This document shows, piece by piece, positions 43,580-51,732 of a DNA stretch of 64,000 nt (the first letter of the stretch is position 1; each line of letters begins with the position of its first letter). The notes under the pieces were generated by a model, which did no database searches, was not told the origin of the DNA, and saw nothing but the letters and a program-made list of their open reading frames with translations. Source of the DNA: Glycocaulis albus (lineage in GTDB: Bacteria > Pseudomonadota > Alphaproteobacteria > Caulobacterales > Maricaulaceae); assembly GCF_014639075.1 (NCBI RefSeq), contig NZ_BMFS01000001.1, forward strand, positions 310,001 to 374,000, in the 5' to 3' direction. A program made the translations under genes and the position numbers.

Positions 43580-44263
43580 CTAGTTGGTGACCATGTTGTA
43601 GCTGACGCCTACGCCGCCCAGATTGCGGATCTGGACCGTGAACGTGCCAGTCCAGCGCGGGGTCCAGAAGCAGGACATCCGGTCGGAATAGTCGATATGG
43701 CGGCAGATCAGATTGCCGTTCTGGTCATAGACATACATGTCCAGATCGGTGCGGCCGGGGCCGCTGGCCCAGATCGCAGCGCGCTCGCCGCCGCGGAAGG
43801 TGATATTGTAGCTGGTCGTGCCGCGTGCGCCGACCCAGCCCGAGGCGCGGCCCGGTCCACCGACCCGGCCACGGCTTGCATCGGCTTCGACTTCCGCGAT
43901 CAGGCCGGCAAGGGTCTCGTCGCCGCGAGCCAGGACGCGCGCTTCATCCAGCATGTCGGCAGCAGATGCGAATTCGATCTCGGCTTCTTCCGGCTCGCCA
44001 TCCTGTTCGGCGATCTCGTACTCGCGTTCCTCGACCTCCACGCCCTGACGGATACGCGCGGCAACGACCAGCGCCAGCGGATCACGGGCATCGACGCCAT
44101 AGGCGTAAAGTTCCTGCGACAGGGCAAGCTGTTCGACGCCGGTGGTTTCCTCGCTGCGCTGGTCCTCGGCGAAGTTGGTGCCGGTCTCGTCAGCATCCTG
44201 GGCGATAACAGACCCCGTCAGGGCGATGGCTGCTGTTGCAGCAAGCAAAGACGACATTTTCAT
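43580..44263 (-). CDS. Small exported protein with PPC-like beta domain, acidic middle
   Basis: 227 residues starting at ATG 44263 with AGGAG upstream. A signal peptide ends near SVIAQ (22). A strongly acidic helical region (about 25-145) precedes a C-terminal beta domain (150-227) with TDLDMYVYDQNGNLIC and MSCFW, ending VSYNMVTN; this resembles bacterial pre-peptidase (PPC) domains. It is paralogous to the lipoprotein at 33805-34392, with the Cys pair and C-terminal Thr-Asn conserved. It ends in a strong terminator and is divergent from the HtrA gene. Function unknown. Confidence 0.72.
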   Translation of the reverse strand: MKMSSLLAATAAIALTGSVIAQDADETGTNFAEDQRSEETTGVEQLALSQELYAYGVDARDPLALVVAARIRQGVEVEEREYEIAEQDGEPEEAEIEFASAADMLDEARVLARGDETLAGLIAEVEADASRGRVGGPGRASGWVGARGTTSYNITFRGGERAAIWASGPGRTDLDMYVYDQNGNLICRHIDYSDRMSCFWTPRWTGTFTVQIRNLGGVGVSYNMVTN

Positions 44264-44404
44264 TTCATTTACTCCTGTAAAGACAATTACCCGCATTTGC
44301 CAACAGGCTTCAGTATTTAATGTGCCCGTTTCGGGAGCACTTTCTCCTGCTGTCTTATCCAGCCCTAACTCAACGGGTGATGCCGGAAAAGCCGGAAAAA
44401 AAGA

Positions 44405-44421
44405 CTGTCCGTTATTGTCAG
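44405..44421. promoter_or_regulatory. Shared 17-bp motif, site 3
   Basis: Reads CTGACAATAACGGACAG on the minus strand. Relative to the HtrA gene it has the same orientation (CTGTCC...TTGTCAG towards the gene) that sites 1 and 2 have relative to TPR-CHAT and caspase. It lies 105 bp before the HtrA start. Confidence 0.5.
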
Positions 44422-44451
44422 AAAGCCCGGCCTGCCTGTGTCTTTGCTTTC

Positions 44452-44468
44452 CTGACAGGCCTTGTCAG
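44452..44468. promoter_or_regulatory. Inverted repeat CTGACA-N5-TGTCAG
   Basis: CTGACAGGCCTTGTCAG, 58 bp upstream of the HtrA start. It has the same 17-bp length and the same first six and last three bases as the shared motif, but is a true palindrome. It may be a second, variant site for the same regulator. Confidence 0.4.
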
Positions 44469-44526
44469 TAGCTGTGGCTTTGCCACCGCGCCTAGATTTG
44501 TCCCGAGACATGCGGGAGCCCTGTTC

Positions 44527-45966
44527 ATGTACGATTCCGGCCGGCGCGCCCTGATTGCGGCAGCAGCTATCACCGCCCTGCTGGCAGGTGCCCAGCTCTT
44601 GCCGGTCCGCCCGGTAGCCGCAATGCCGGCGCCCGAGCGCGCCCCTATGCCTGTTGCGCAGGCCGAAACCGCTATCCGCTCTGTTGTCACCGTGTATGCC
44701 GAACGGGCGGTCAGTCAGCCGGTAATGGTCCTGAACGAGGGCGGGGGCGAAGGAGCACGCAATAGCAGCGAGGATCAGACGGGCTGGTCCTGGCGCTCCG
44801 GCTCCGGGTTCGCGGTGGCCGAGGGTGGCTATGTGCTGACCAATTTCCATGTCATTTCGGGTGCACGCCGGATCGAGGCCCGCCTGGCCAATGGCAGACG
44901 GGTGGCAGCAGAACTGATCGGCACCGATCCGCTGACCGATCTGGCCCTGTTGCGCGTGCGGGCGGAGCTGCCGGTGCTGGAATGGGGTGATGACGCGGCG
45001 CTGCGCCTCGGTGCGCCGGTTCTGGCGGTCGGCTCGCCTCTGGACTTTCACCTCTCGGTCAGTTCGGGCGTCATTGGCGGGTTTGCCCGGGCGTATGACG
45101 GTGCTGATCCGGTTGGCTATATCCAGCATGACGCGGCGTTGAACCCCGGCAATTCCGGAGGGCCACTGATCGATGGCCAGGGGCGGGTAGTGGGCGTCAA
45201 CACAGCGATACCGCAGGAGGCATTCTTCAATGTCGGCATTTCACTGGCCATCCCGGCCGATATCGCGAGGCAGGTTGCCGCAACACTGTTGGCGCGCGGA
45301 CAGGTGGAGCGGGGCTATCTGGGATTGACGGTGCGCACCCTGCACGGCCCGCTGGCGAGCGCGATGGGGCGCCAGAGCGGGGAGGGTGTGCTGATCGAGG
45401 CGGTCGATCCGGACTCGCCTGCTGCCGATGCCGGTATCCGGGCCGGCCAGACCCTGCTGGCGGTCAACGGGATAGAGCTATCTACACCGCGCGACCTGGC
45501 GCGCGTACTCCTGCTGGCCCGTCCCGGTGAGTCAGCAGGGCTGAGCCTGCATGACGGACAGGCGCGATACCGCGTCGAAGCCCTGCTGGACCGCCGCCCG
45601 GAAGGTGACGTACTGGCAACCGGCCGCGATCTGGGATTTGAGCCTGCCAGCAGGCGTGGCTACGGCATCAGTTTTGCTGCCAGCGACACGTCCGGGGTGC
45701 AGGTGGCCTCGGTCGTGCCCGGCAGTCCGGCCGCGCAGGCCGGCCTGCGCGAGGGCGATACGGTTCTGGCTATCGGGGCGACTGACATGACAGACCCTGA
45801 CGAGGCGCAGGTGCGCCTGATGCTGGCCCGGCGGCAGGTAGCGTTGCGGGTATTGCGTGGCGGCGACACGGCCCCCCGCTATATTGCACTGGCGCTGGAT
45901 GAGGGCACGGCGGCACATGCGCCCGATCATGCGGCGTTCGCCGATGCCTCCGGCGGCCCGTTCTGA
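44527..45966 (+). CDS. Exported HtrA/DegP-like serine protease with two PDZ domains
   Basis: A 479-residue protein. ATG 44527 has GGGAG upstream and starts a signal peptide that ends near VAAMP (33). The trypsin-like domain (about 45-265) has the triad His108 (NFHVI), Asp138 (PLTDLALL) and Ser210 (NPGNSGGPL). Two PDZ domains follow (about 275-360 and 385-460). A Gly/Glu-rich insertion (70-88) replaces the LA loop. DegP-family members degrade misfolded periplasmic proteins and activate stress signals by site-1 cleavage. The response regulator gene follows after 41 bp. Confidence 0.88.
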   Translation: MYDSGRRALIAAAAITALLAGAQLLPVRPVAAMPAPERAPMPVAQAETAIRSVVTVYAERAVSQPVMVLNEGGGEGARNSSEDQTGWSWRSGSGFAVAEGGYVLTNFHVISGARRIEARLANGRRVAAELIGTDPLTDLALLRVRAELPVLEWGDDAALRLGAPVLAVGSPLDFHLSVSSGVIGGFARAYDGADPVGYIQHDAALNPGNSGGPLIDGQGRVVGVNTAIPQEAFFNVGISLAIPADIARQVAATLLARGQVERGYLGLTVRTLHGPLASAMGRQSGEGVLIEAVDPDSPAADAGIRAGQTLLAVNGIELSTPRDLARVLLLARPGESAGLSLHDGQARYRVEALLDRRPEGDVLATGRDLGFEPASRRGYGISFAASDTSGVQVASVVPGSPAAQAGLREGDTVLAIGATDMTDPDEAQVRLMLARRQVALRVLRGGDTAPRYIALALDEGTAAHAPDHAAFADASGGPF

Positions 45967-46007
45967 CAGATTGCCTGCACGCGCGGCGCATTCGGGGAGA
46001 CGTGAAA

Positions 46008-46715
46008 ATGCAGATACTTATGGTCGAGGACGAGGATGTGTGGGCTGACAAGGCCACTGAAGCCGTCACGGCCGAACCCGGCTGGACGCTTGAACGGGTG
46101 GCAACAGGCAGGGATGCGCTGGCGCGCGCCGCATCCAGCGCCGTTGACGTGCTGGTCATTGACCGGGTGATCGAGACCGACGGCACGGACGGGCTCGACC
46201 TTCTGACGCGGCTGCGGGACATGGGTGTCGTCGCGCCGGCACTGATCCTGTCCAGCCTTGGCCAGACCCATCAGCGCGTTGAAGGGCTGGAGGCCGGCGC
46301 AGACGATTATCTTGCCAAGCCGTTTGAGGCGATCGAGCTGCGCGCCCGGCTGAAGGCGCTGGCCCGGCGGGCCGGCTTTGCCGCGAACCCGGAAGTCATC
46401 GTGCTGGGCGGGCTGGAGGTGCGCGTCAAGGCACGCACCGCCCACTGGCACGGCGCCCACATCCCGCTCTCGCCCCAGGAATTCAACATATTGAAGCTGC
46501 TGGCCGAGAATGCCGGCCAGCCCGTCAGCCGCGACACGCTATGGGCGCAGGTGTGGACCGATTTTCCCAACCTGCCGCCGCAGATCAATGTGATCGATGT
46601 GGCGGTTGCGCGCCTGCGCCGTTCGGTCCGTGCTGTGGTCGGTGACGACCTCATCGAGACACAGAGGCTCAAGGGCTATGTGCTGCCTCTCCAGGCAGAA
46701 AGCGCGCCCGCCTGA
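46008..46715 (+). CDS. OmpR/PhoB-family response regulator
   Basis: 235 residues. The receiver domain (1-120) has VEDED, the phospho-acceptor Asp in VIDRVIETDG and Lys in LAKPFE. The C-terminal winged-helix domain has LSPQEFNILKLLAENAG and the wing region RLKGYVL. ATG 46008 is preferred over GTG 46002 because GGGGAGA is 8 bp upstream. It is co-oriented with the HtrA gene. No kinase is adjacent; the orphan kinase at 32387-33787 is a candidate partner. Family members bind direct repeats about 10-11 bp apart, as in the shared motif. Confidence 0.87.
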   Translation: MQILMVEDEDVWADKATEAVTAEPGWTLERVATGRDALARAASSAVDVLVIDRVIETDGTDGLDLLTRLRDMGVVAPALILSSLGQTHQRVEGLEAGADDYLAKPFEAIELRARLKALARRAGFAANPEVIVLGGLEVRVKARTAHWHGAHIPLSPQEFNILKLLAENAGQPVSRDTLWAQVWTDFPNLPPQINVIDVAVARLRRSVRAVVGDDLIETQRLKGYVLPLQAESAPA

Positions 46716-46750
46716 CCATCAGGGCAGTGTCCCTGACGGCACCCGGAAAT

Positions 46751-46789
46751 TTTGCATGAAGGGGTGAACTTGCGCCGTCATCATGCAAA
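46751..46789. promoter_or_regulatory. Spaced inverted repeat TTTGCATGA / TCATGCAAA
   Basis: Perfect 9-bp arms at 46751-46759 and 46781-46789, with centres 30 bp (about three helical turns) apart, 41-79 bp upstream of the alpha-2-macroglobulin start. Either two half-sites of a dimeric regulator or an mRNA stem. The regulator is unknown. Confidence 0.45.
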
Positions 46790-46830
46790 GGTGTGGCGGC
46801 CTTTTCTGGGGCAGGCAGGGAGGACAGGTC

Positions 46831-49800
46831 ATGGGGATTTCCAACAAAGCGCTTTTCCACGCAGGTGCAGCGTCCTTGCGGCGCCTGGCCGCTCTGGCAG
46901 GACTTGCCGGTGCGCTGGTGCTGGCCGGGTGCGGCGATGATCCTGCCTCAACCTCGCGCGAGCACGGCGTGGCCCTGCAATCGCGCTCCGCGGAAGCACC
47001 GCGCGCCACACCGGAAGTCTCTGACCGTTTTGAGTATCTGCGCTATGCGGCCGACATTGATGGCGATGCGCCGCGCCTGTGCCTGACATTCTCCGGCCCG
47101 CTCGATCCCGATACCGATTACAGCGCCTATGTGGAGGTGGATGAGCCGGTCGCCCTCAGCGTGGACGGGCAACGCCTGTGCATTGGGGGCCTCAGCTTTG
47201 GCCAGACGCGCACGCTTATCCTGCGCGAAGGCCTGCCCTCGGCCGATGGCCGCCGTCTGGAAACAGAGGAAACCGATACACTGAGCTTCGCCTCGCGTCC
47301 GGCCTTTGTCGGCTTTGCCGGTACGGGCGTGATCCTGCCGCGTGTGGACGCGGATGGTGTGGCCATCGAGACTGTCAATGTCGACGCGGTGCGCGTGACC
47401 GTGACACGCGTGACGGACCGGGCACTTGCCTTCCGGCAGATCGTGTCCGGCTTCAATGCATCGTCTGGGGACTGGTACTGGCTGGACTCCGAAGAGCAGC
47501 CCGGTGATGCCGGCTCGCCTGTCTGGCAGGGCGAGATGGACACGCCCGGTCAGGCCAATGCAATGACAACCACGGTCTTTCCGCTGGCCGAGACCATCGG
47601 CAGCCTGCGTCCGGGTGCCTATTTCCTGCGCGCGGAAAACCTCGCCGAGATCGATACCGACCGCTATGGCGAATATGCCCGCGCGGCGCGCTGGCTGATC
47701 GTCACGGATCTGGCCTTCACCGCCTATCGCGGTCGCGACGGGATCGATGCGATTGTGCGTTCCTTGCAAACCGCCCGGCCCCAGGCCGGTGTCGAGGTGC
47801 AGCTGATCGCGCGCTCCAACGAGGTGCTGGCGACCGCGCACAGTGATGAGCGCGGGCGGGTGCGCTTTGGCGAGGCACTTGTGTCGGGCCGGGAAGGCGA
47901 CGCGCCGCGCCTGTTGCTGGCCTATGGCCCGGATGGTGATTTTGCGGTGCTGGACCTGTCCCGCGCGCCGGTGGACCTCTCCGCCCAGCCGGTTGACGGG
48001 CGTGACCGCGCAGAAGGTGCGGACGGTTTCATCTGGCTGGACCGCGGCATTTACCGGCCCGGAGAGACCATTCATGCCTCGGCGATGATCCGCGATAGCG
48101 AGGGCCGTGCGCTGACGGACCGGCCGGGCACCATCGCGCTTTATGCGCCCAATGGCCTCGCCCATGAGGAGGTGCGTTTTGAGCGCGCCGCGCAGGCCGG
48201 TGCCGTGTTCCATGATTTTGAGCTGCCGCGCGAAGCGGCCCGTGGCCGCTGGCGGCTGGCTGTTAGCGTGGACGGCGTTGGCGAGGTGGCGAGCCAGAGC
48301 CTGTCGGTGGAAGACTTCGTGCCGCAACGCGTCGCGCTGACGCTGACCGCCGACACAGATACGCCGATCCGTGCCGGTCAGACGCGCATGGTGGAAAGCT
48401 TCACGCGCTTCCTCTATGGCGCGCCGGGGGCTGGCTTGCAGCTTCGCGGCACGGCCCGCATCCAGCCTGATCCCAACCCCTTCCCGGAGTTTTCCGGCTT
48501 CCGCTTTGGCAAGCATGATGAGCGCTTTGCCGAGGAAGTGATCGATCTGCCCGATACCCTGACGGACGGGCAGGGCAATGCGGCCATGCCGGTCGCGCCG
48601 GGGCGGGCGGGCCGCGATTCCTCGCTGCCCTTGCGGGCTCGCGCCGTGATCACGGTGGAGGAGCCCGGCGGGCGTGCCGTCAGTGATGATGTGCGCATCC
48701 CCTACCGGCCGCGCGACCGCTATGTCGGCATCCGGATGGCCGGTGATGATGATACTGTGCGGCGCGGCGAGGCAACGCGCCTCTCCGTCATCGGTGTCGG
48801 CGCGGACGGCGAGGCGCTGGCCATGGAGGCCGGCTGGCGCCTGATCCGCACAGACTGGCAGTATGACTGGTACCGCACTGATAATGGCGAGTGGCGCTGG
48901 CGGCGTTCGCGCCGGGTCGTGCCGATCGAGTCCGGTGTTGTCCGGCTTGATGGCGAGACCCCGGCCATTGTGGAGACGCCTTCGCTTGATTGGGGCGATT
49001 ACACCCTCATCGTCTCGGCTGAGGGCGAAGATCTGGCGAGCTTCGGCTTCTGGTCGGGATATGGAGGACGGCCCGAAGATGGCGAGGCGGCCCCTGACCG
49101 GGTGCGCCTGTCCGGTCCGGCAGAGGCGCCTGAAAGCGGCGAGACGGCACGCGTGTCGATCTTTGCGCCGTATGCAGGCCAGGCAGAGCTGGTGGTGGCA
49201 ACCGACCGGGTGATCCTGTCACGCACGCTCGAAGTGGGTGAAGGCGCCACGGAGGTGGAGCTGCCCGTGACTGCCGACTGGGGCGCCGGCGCCTATGTGA
49301 TGGTATCGGTCTTCACCCCGCGTGATGCCGTGACACGTCCGACGCCGCGCCGCGCCGTGGGCGTGCTGCATGTGCCGGTCAATGTGGACGACCGGACATT
49401 CGAGCTGACACTGGATGCGCCCGAACGGATCAATCCGCGCGAGCGTTTCGAGTTTACCGTGACAGCGAGTGACGGCCCCGCCCGCGAACAGGCTTATGTG
49501 ACGGTGGCCGCCGTCGATGAGGGCATATTGCTGCTGACCGGCTTTGCCTCACCGGACCCGGAAAGCTGGTTCTTCGGCAAGGCGCGCCTGGGCGTGGATC
49601 TGCTGGATGATTATGGCCGCCTGCTCGATCCCAACCAGGGACCGGCAGCGCCCGTACGCTCTGGCGGCGACGAGATTGGCGCAGCGGGTCTTTCCGTCGT
49701 GCCGACCCGTACTGTCGCCCTGTTCTCCGGCCCGGTGCGTTTTGACGGGCAGGGCCGCGCGCAGGTCAGCTTCGACATCCCGGACTTCAACGGTGAGCTG

Positions 49801-51732
49801 CGCCTGATGGCGGTGGCGTGGTCGGATCGCGGGGTCGGCTCTGCGAGCCAGCCGCTCACCGTGCGCGATGATGTGCCGTCAGAGCTGATCCTGCCGCGCT
49901 TCCTCGCACCAGGCGATACGGCGTCGGCCACGCTGACCATGGACAATGTGGACGGTGCTCCGGGCGATTATGCCGTGGCTCTGGACGCAGACGGTCCTGT
50001 CAGCTTTGCGGACACTGCCTTCACCCAGAGCCTGCCTGCCGGGCAGCGTACGGACCGCGCTGTCGCGCTTTCCGCCGCGTCTTCGCCGGGAGTGGCAGAG
50101 CTCTCCCTGTCGGTGACCGGACCGGACGGCGAGGCCGTGGTGCATGAATACCCGATAGAGGTGCGATCGGCCTTCCTGCCGATGACCTCCATCACGCGGC
50201 GCACCTTGCGGCCGGGCGAAAGCTGGCAGCCGCCCGCAGACGCGCTCAGCGCTTTTGCGCCGGGGGCGAGCCTGCGCCTGTCGGTTGCGGCAACCCCGAT
50301 TGATGTTGCGGCCATCTACGAGGCGCTGTCGGCCTATCCCTATGGCTGCACCGAACAGATGGTCAGCCGGGCCCTGCCCTTGCTTTATGCCGGGCAGATG
50401 GCCGGGCTGTCGGGCGCGGACGCGCCTGCTGACGCGGACAATATCGTGCGCCGTGCGGTGGAGTCGGTGCTGGCCCGCCAGAGCGAGGACGGCGCTATCG
50501 GCCTTTGGCGCATCGGCGACGGCCAGGCATCGCCCTGGCTGGGGGCCTATGCCACCGACTTCCTGATGCGGGCATCGGAGGCCGGTTACAGCGTGCCGCG
50601 CGCGGCGCTGACCCGCGCGCTCGATGCGCTGGTGCCAGTGGCGCGCGGTGATCTGTGGCAGGCCTATGGCTATGACACGAGCGCGCCTGATCCGCGCTGG
50701 AGCCGCGATACGGCCGACCGCATCAATCACCGCAGCACGGCCTATGCCTCCTACCTTCTGGCCCGCGCGGGCCGGGCCGACCGGGCGCGTCTGCGTTATC
50801 TGCACGATGAAATGCTGGGCCGGATCGAAAGCCCGCTGGCGCGCGCCCAGATCGGGGCCGGGCTGGCATCCATAGGCGATCGGGCAAGGGCTGTCAGCGC
50901 GTTCGACAGCGCCACCTCCGTGCTCGGCTATAACAATGCCGGCGACTGGTATCAGACGCCCGTGCGTGATCTCGCCGGCGTTACCGCTCTGGTGGCCGAG
51001 GCTGGCGTCGAGGATCGCGTAGAGGGTCTGCTGGCCCGCCTGTCGCGTGATCTGCCTGAAGCCTCGCGCATGACCACGCAGGAACAGGCCCATGTCCTGA
51101 TGGCAGCGCGGGCTTTTGCCGGGGATGCTGAAGGCTTGTCGGTTGAATGGGGCGGCGCAGCGCTGGAGGGTCAGTCTGTCACGCTCGACGCCGATGGTCT
51201 GGCTGAGGTGCGCGAGCTGACCAATCGCGGGCAGCAGCCGGTCTGGGTCACCGCCTTTGCGCGCGGTGTGCCGCTGGAAGCGCCCGATGCGGCGTCTGAA
51301 GGCGTGAGCGTGGCGCGGGCGATGACGGACCGGCGTGGCAATTCGGTCGACACCGGTGCGATCCGGCGGGGCGACCAGATCATTGTCAGCCTGACCATCA
51401 CGCCGGAGCAGACCCGCGCCATGCCGCTGATCGTGGCGGATCTCCTGCCTGCAGGCTTCGAGATCGAAGGCATTCTGCGCCAGAGCGATGCCGGCGAGAC
51501 CGGGCCTTATGCCTTCCTCGGTGACCTTGCGTCCACGCAAGTGGCTGAAAGCCGCGATGACCGCTTCATCGCGGCCATCAATACGAGCGGGCGCGATCCG
51601 GTGCGGGTGGCCTATATGGTCCGCGCCGTCACGCCGGGCGAGTTTGTGCAGCCCGGCACGGTGGTGGAAGACATGTACCGGCCGGACGTGTTTGCGCGCT
51701 CTGAAGCCGGCCAGGTCACCATCCGCCCGTAA
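46831..51732 (+). CDS. Bacterial alpha-2-macroglobulin lipoprotein (YfhM type)
   Basis: A 1633-residue lipoprotein: lipobox LAGC with Cys34. MG-type beta domains fill the N-terminal half. An N-terminal A2M domain around residue 890-930 is followed by the thioester domain with PYGCTEQ, Cys1173 and Gln1176 forming the reactive bond. These proteins trap proteases that cleave their bait region and are thought to protect the periplasm. ATG 46831 has GGAGG upstream. The stop overlaps the PBP1C start (TAATG). The A2M-pbpC pairing is common; lying directly beside a set of secreted proteases is not. Confidence 0.92.
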   Translation: MGISNKALFHAGAASLRRLAALAGLAGALVLAGCGDDPASTSREHGVALQSRSAEAPRATPEVSDRFEYLRYAADIDGDAPRLCLTFSGPLDPDTDYSAYVEVDEPVALSVDGQRLCIGGLSFGQTRTLILREGLPSADGRRLETEETDTLSFASRPAFVGFAGTGVILPRVDADGVAIETVNVDAVRVTVTRVTDRALAFRQIVSGFNASSGDWYWLDSEEQPGDAGSPVWQGEMDTPGQANAMTTTVFPLAETIGSLRPGAYFLRAENLAEIDTDRYGEYARAARWLIVTDLAFTAYRGRDGIDAIVRSLQTARPQAGVEVQLIARSNEVLATAHSDERGRVRFGEALVSGREGDAPRLLLAYGPDGDFAVLDLSRAPVDLSAQPVDGRDRAEGADGFIWLDRGIYRPGETIHASAMIRDSEGRALTDRPGTIALYAPNGLAHEEVRFERAAQAGAVFHDFELPREAARGRWRLAVSVDGVGEVASQSLSVEDFVPQRVALTLTADTDTPIRAGQTRMVESFTRFLYGAPGAGLQLRGTARIQPDPNPFPEFSGFRFGKHDERFAEEVIDLPDTLTDGQGNAAMPVAPGRAGRDSSLPLRARAVITVEEPGGRAVSDDVRIPYRPRDRYVGIRMAGDDDTVRRGEATRLSVIGVGADGEALAMEAGWRLIRTDWQYDWYRTDNGEWRWRRSRRVVPIESGVVRLDGETPAIVETPSLDWGDYTLIVSAEGEDLASFGFWSGYGGRPEDGEAAPDRVRLSGPAEAPESGETARVSIFAPYAGQAELVVATDRVILSRTLEVGEGATEVELPVTADWGAGAYVMVSVFTPRDAVTRPTPRRAVGVLHVPVNVDDRTFELTLDAPERINPRERFEFTVTASDGPAREQAYVTVAAVDEGILLLTGFASPDPESWFFGKARLGVDLLDDYGRLLDPNQGPAAPVRSGGDEIGAAGLSVVPTRTVALFSGPVRFDGQGRAQVSFDIPDFNGELRLMAVAWSDRGVGSASQPLTVRDDVPSELILPRFLAPGDTASATLTMDNVDGAPGDYAVALDADGPVSFADTAFTQSLPAGQRTDRAVALSAASSPGVAELSLSVTGPDGEAVVHEYPIEVRSAFLPMTSITRRTLRPGESWQPPADALSAFAPGASLRLSVAATPIDVAAIYEALSAYPYGCTEQMVSRALPLLYAGQMAGLSGADAPADADNIVRRAVESVLARQSEDGAIGLWRIGDGQASPWLGAYATDFLMRASEAGYSVPRAALTRALDALVPVARGDLWQAYGYDTSAPDPRWSRDTADRINHRSTAYASYLLARAGRADRARLRYLHDEMLGRIESPLARAQIGAGLASIGDRARAVSAFDSATSVLGYNNAGDWYQTPVRDLAGVTALVAEAGVEDRVEGLLARLSRDLPEASRMTTQEQAHVLMAARAFAGDAEGLSVEWGGAALEGQSVTLDADGLAEVRELTNRGQQPVWVTAFARGVPLEAPDAASEGVSVARAMTDRRGNSVDTGAIRRGDQIIVSLTITPEQTRAMPLIVADLLPAGFEIEGILRQSDAGETGPYAFLGDLASTQVAESRDDRFIAAINTSGRDPVRVAYMVRAVTPGEFVQPGTVVEDMYRPDVFARSEAGQVTIRP

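Noticed and set aside
32387-46715. A CRISPR type III-E, gasdermin or other cytosolic defence operon around the CHAT/caspase genes
   Set aside because: There is no CRISPR array, Cas gene, gasdermin-like pore former, nucleotidyltransferase or reverse transcriptase nearby, and the proteases all carry signal peptides.
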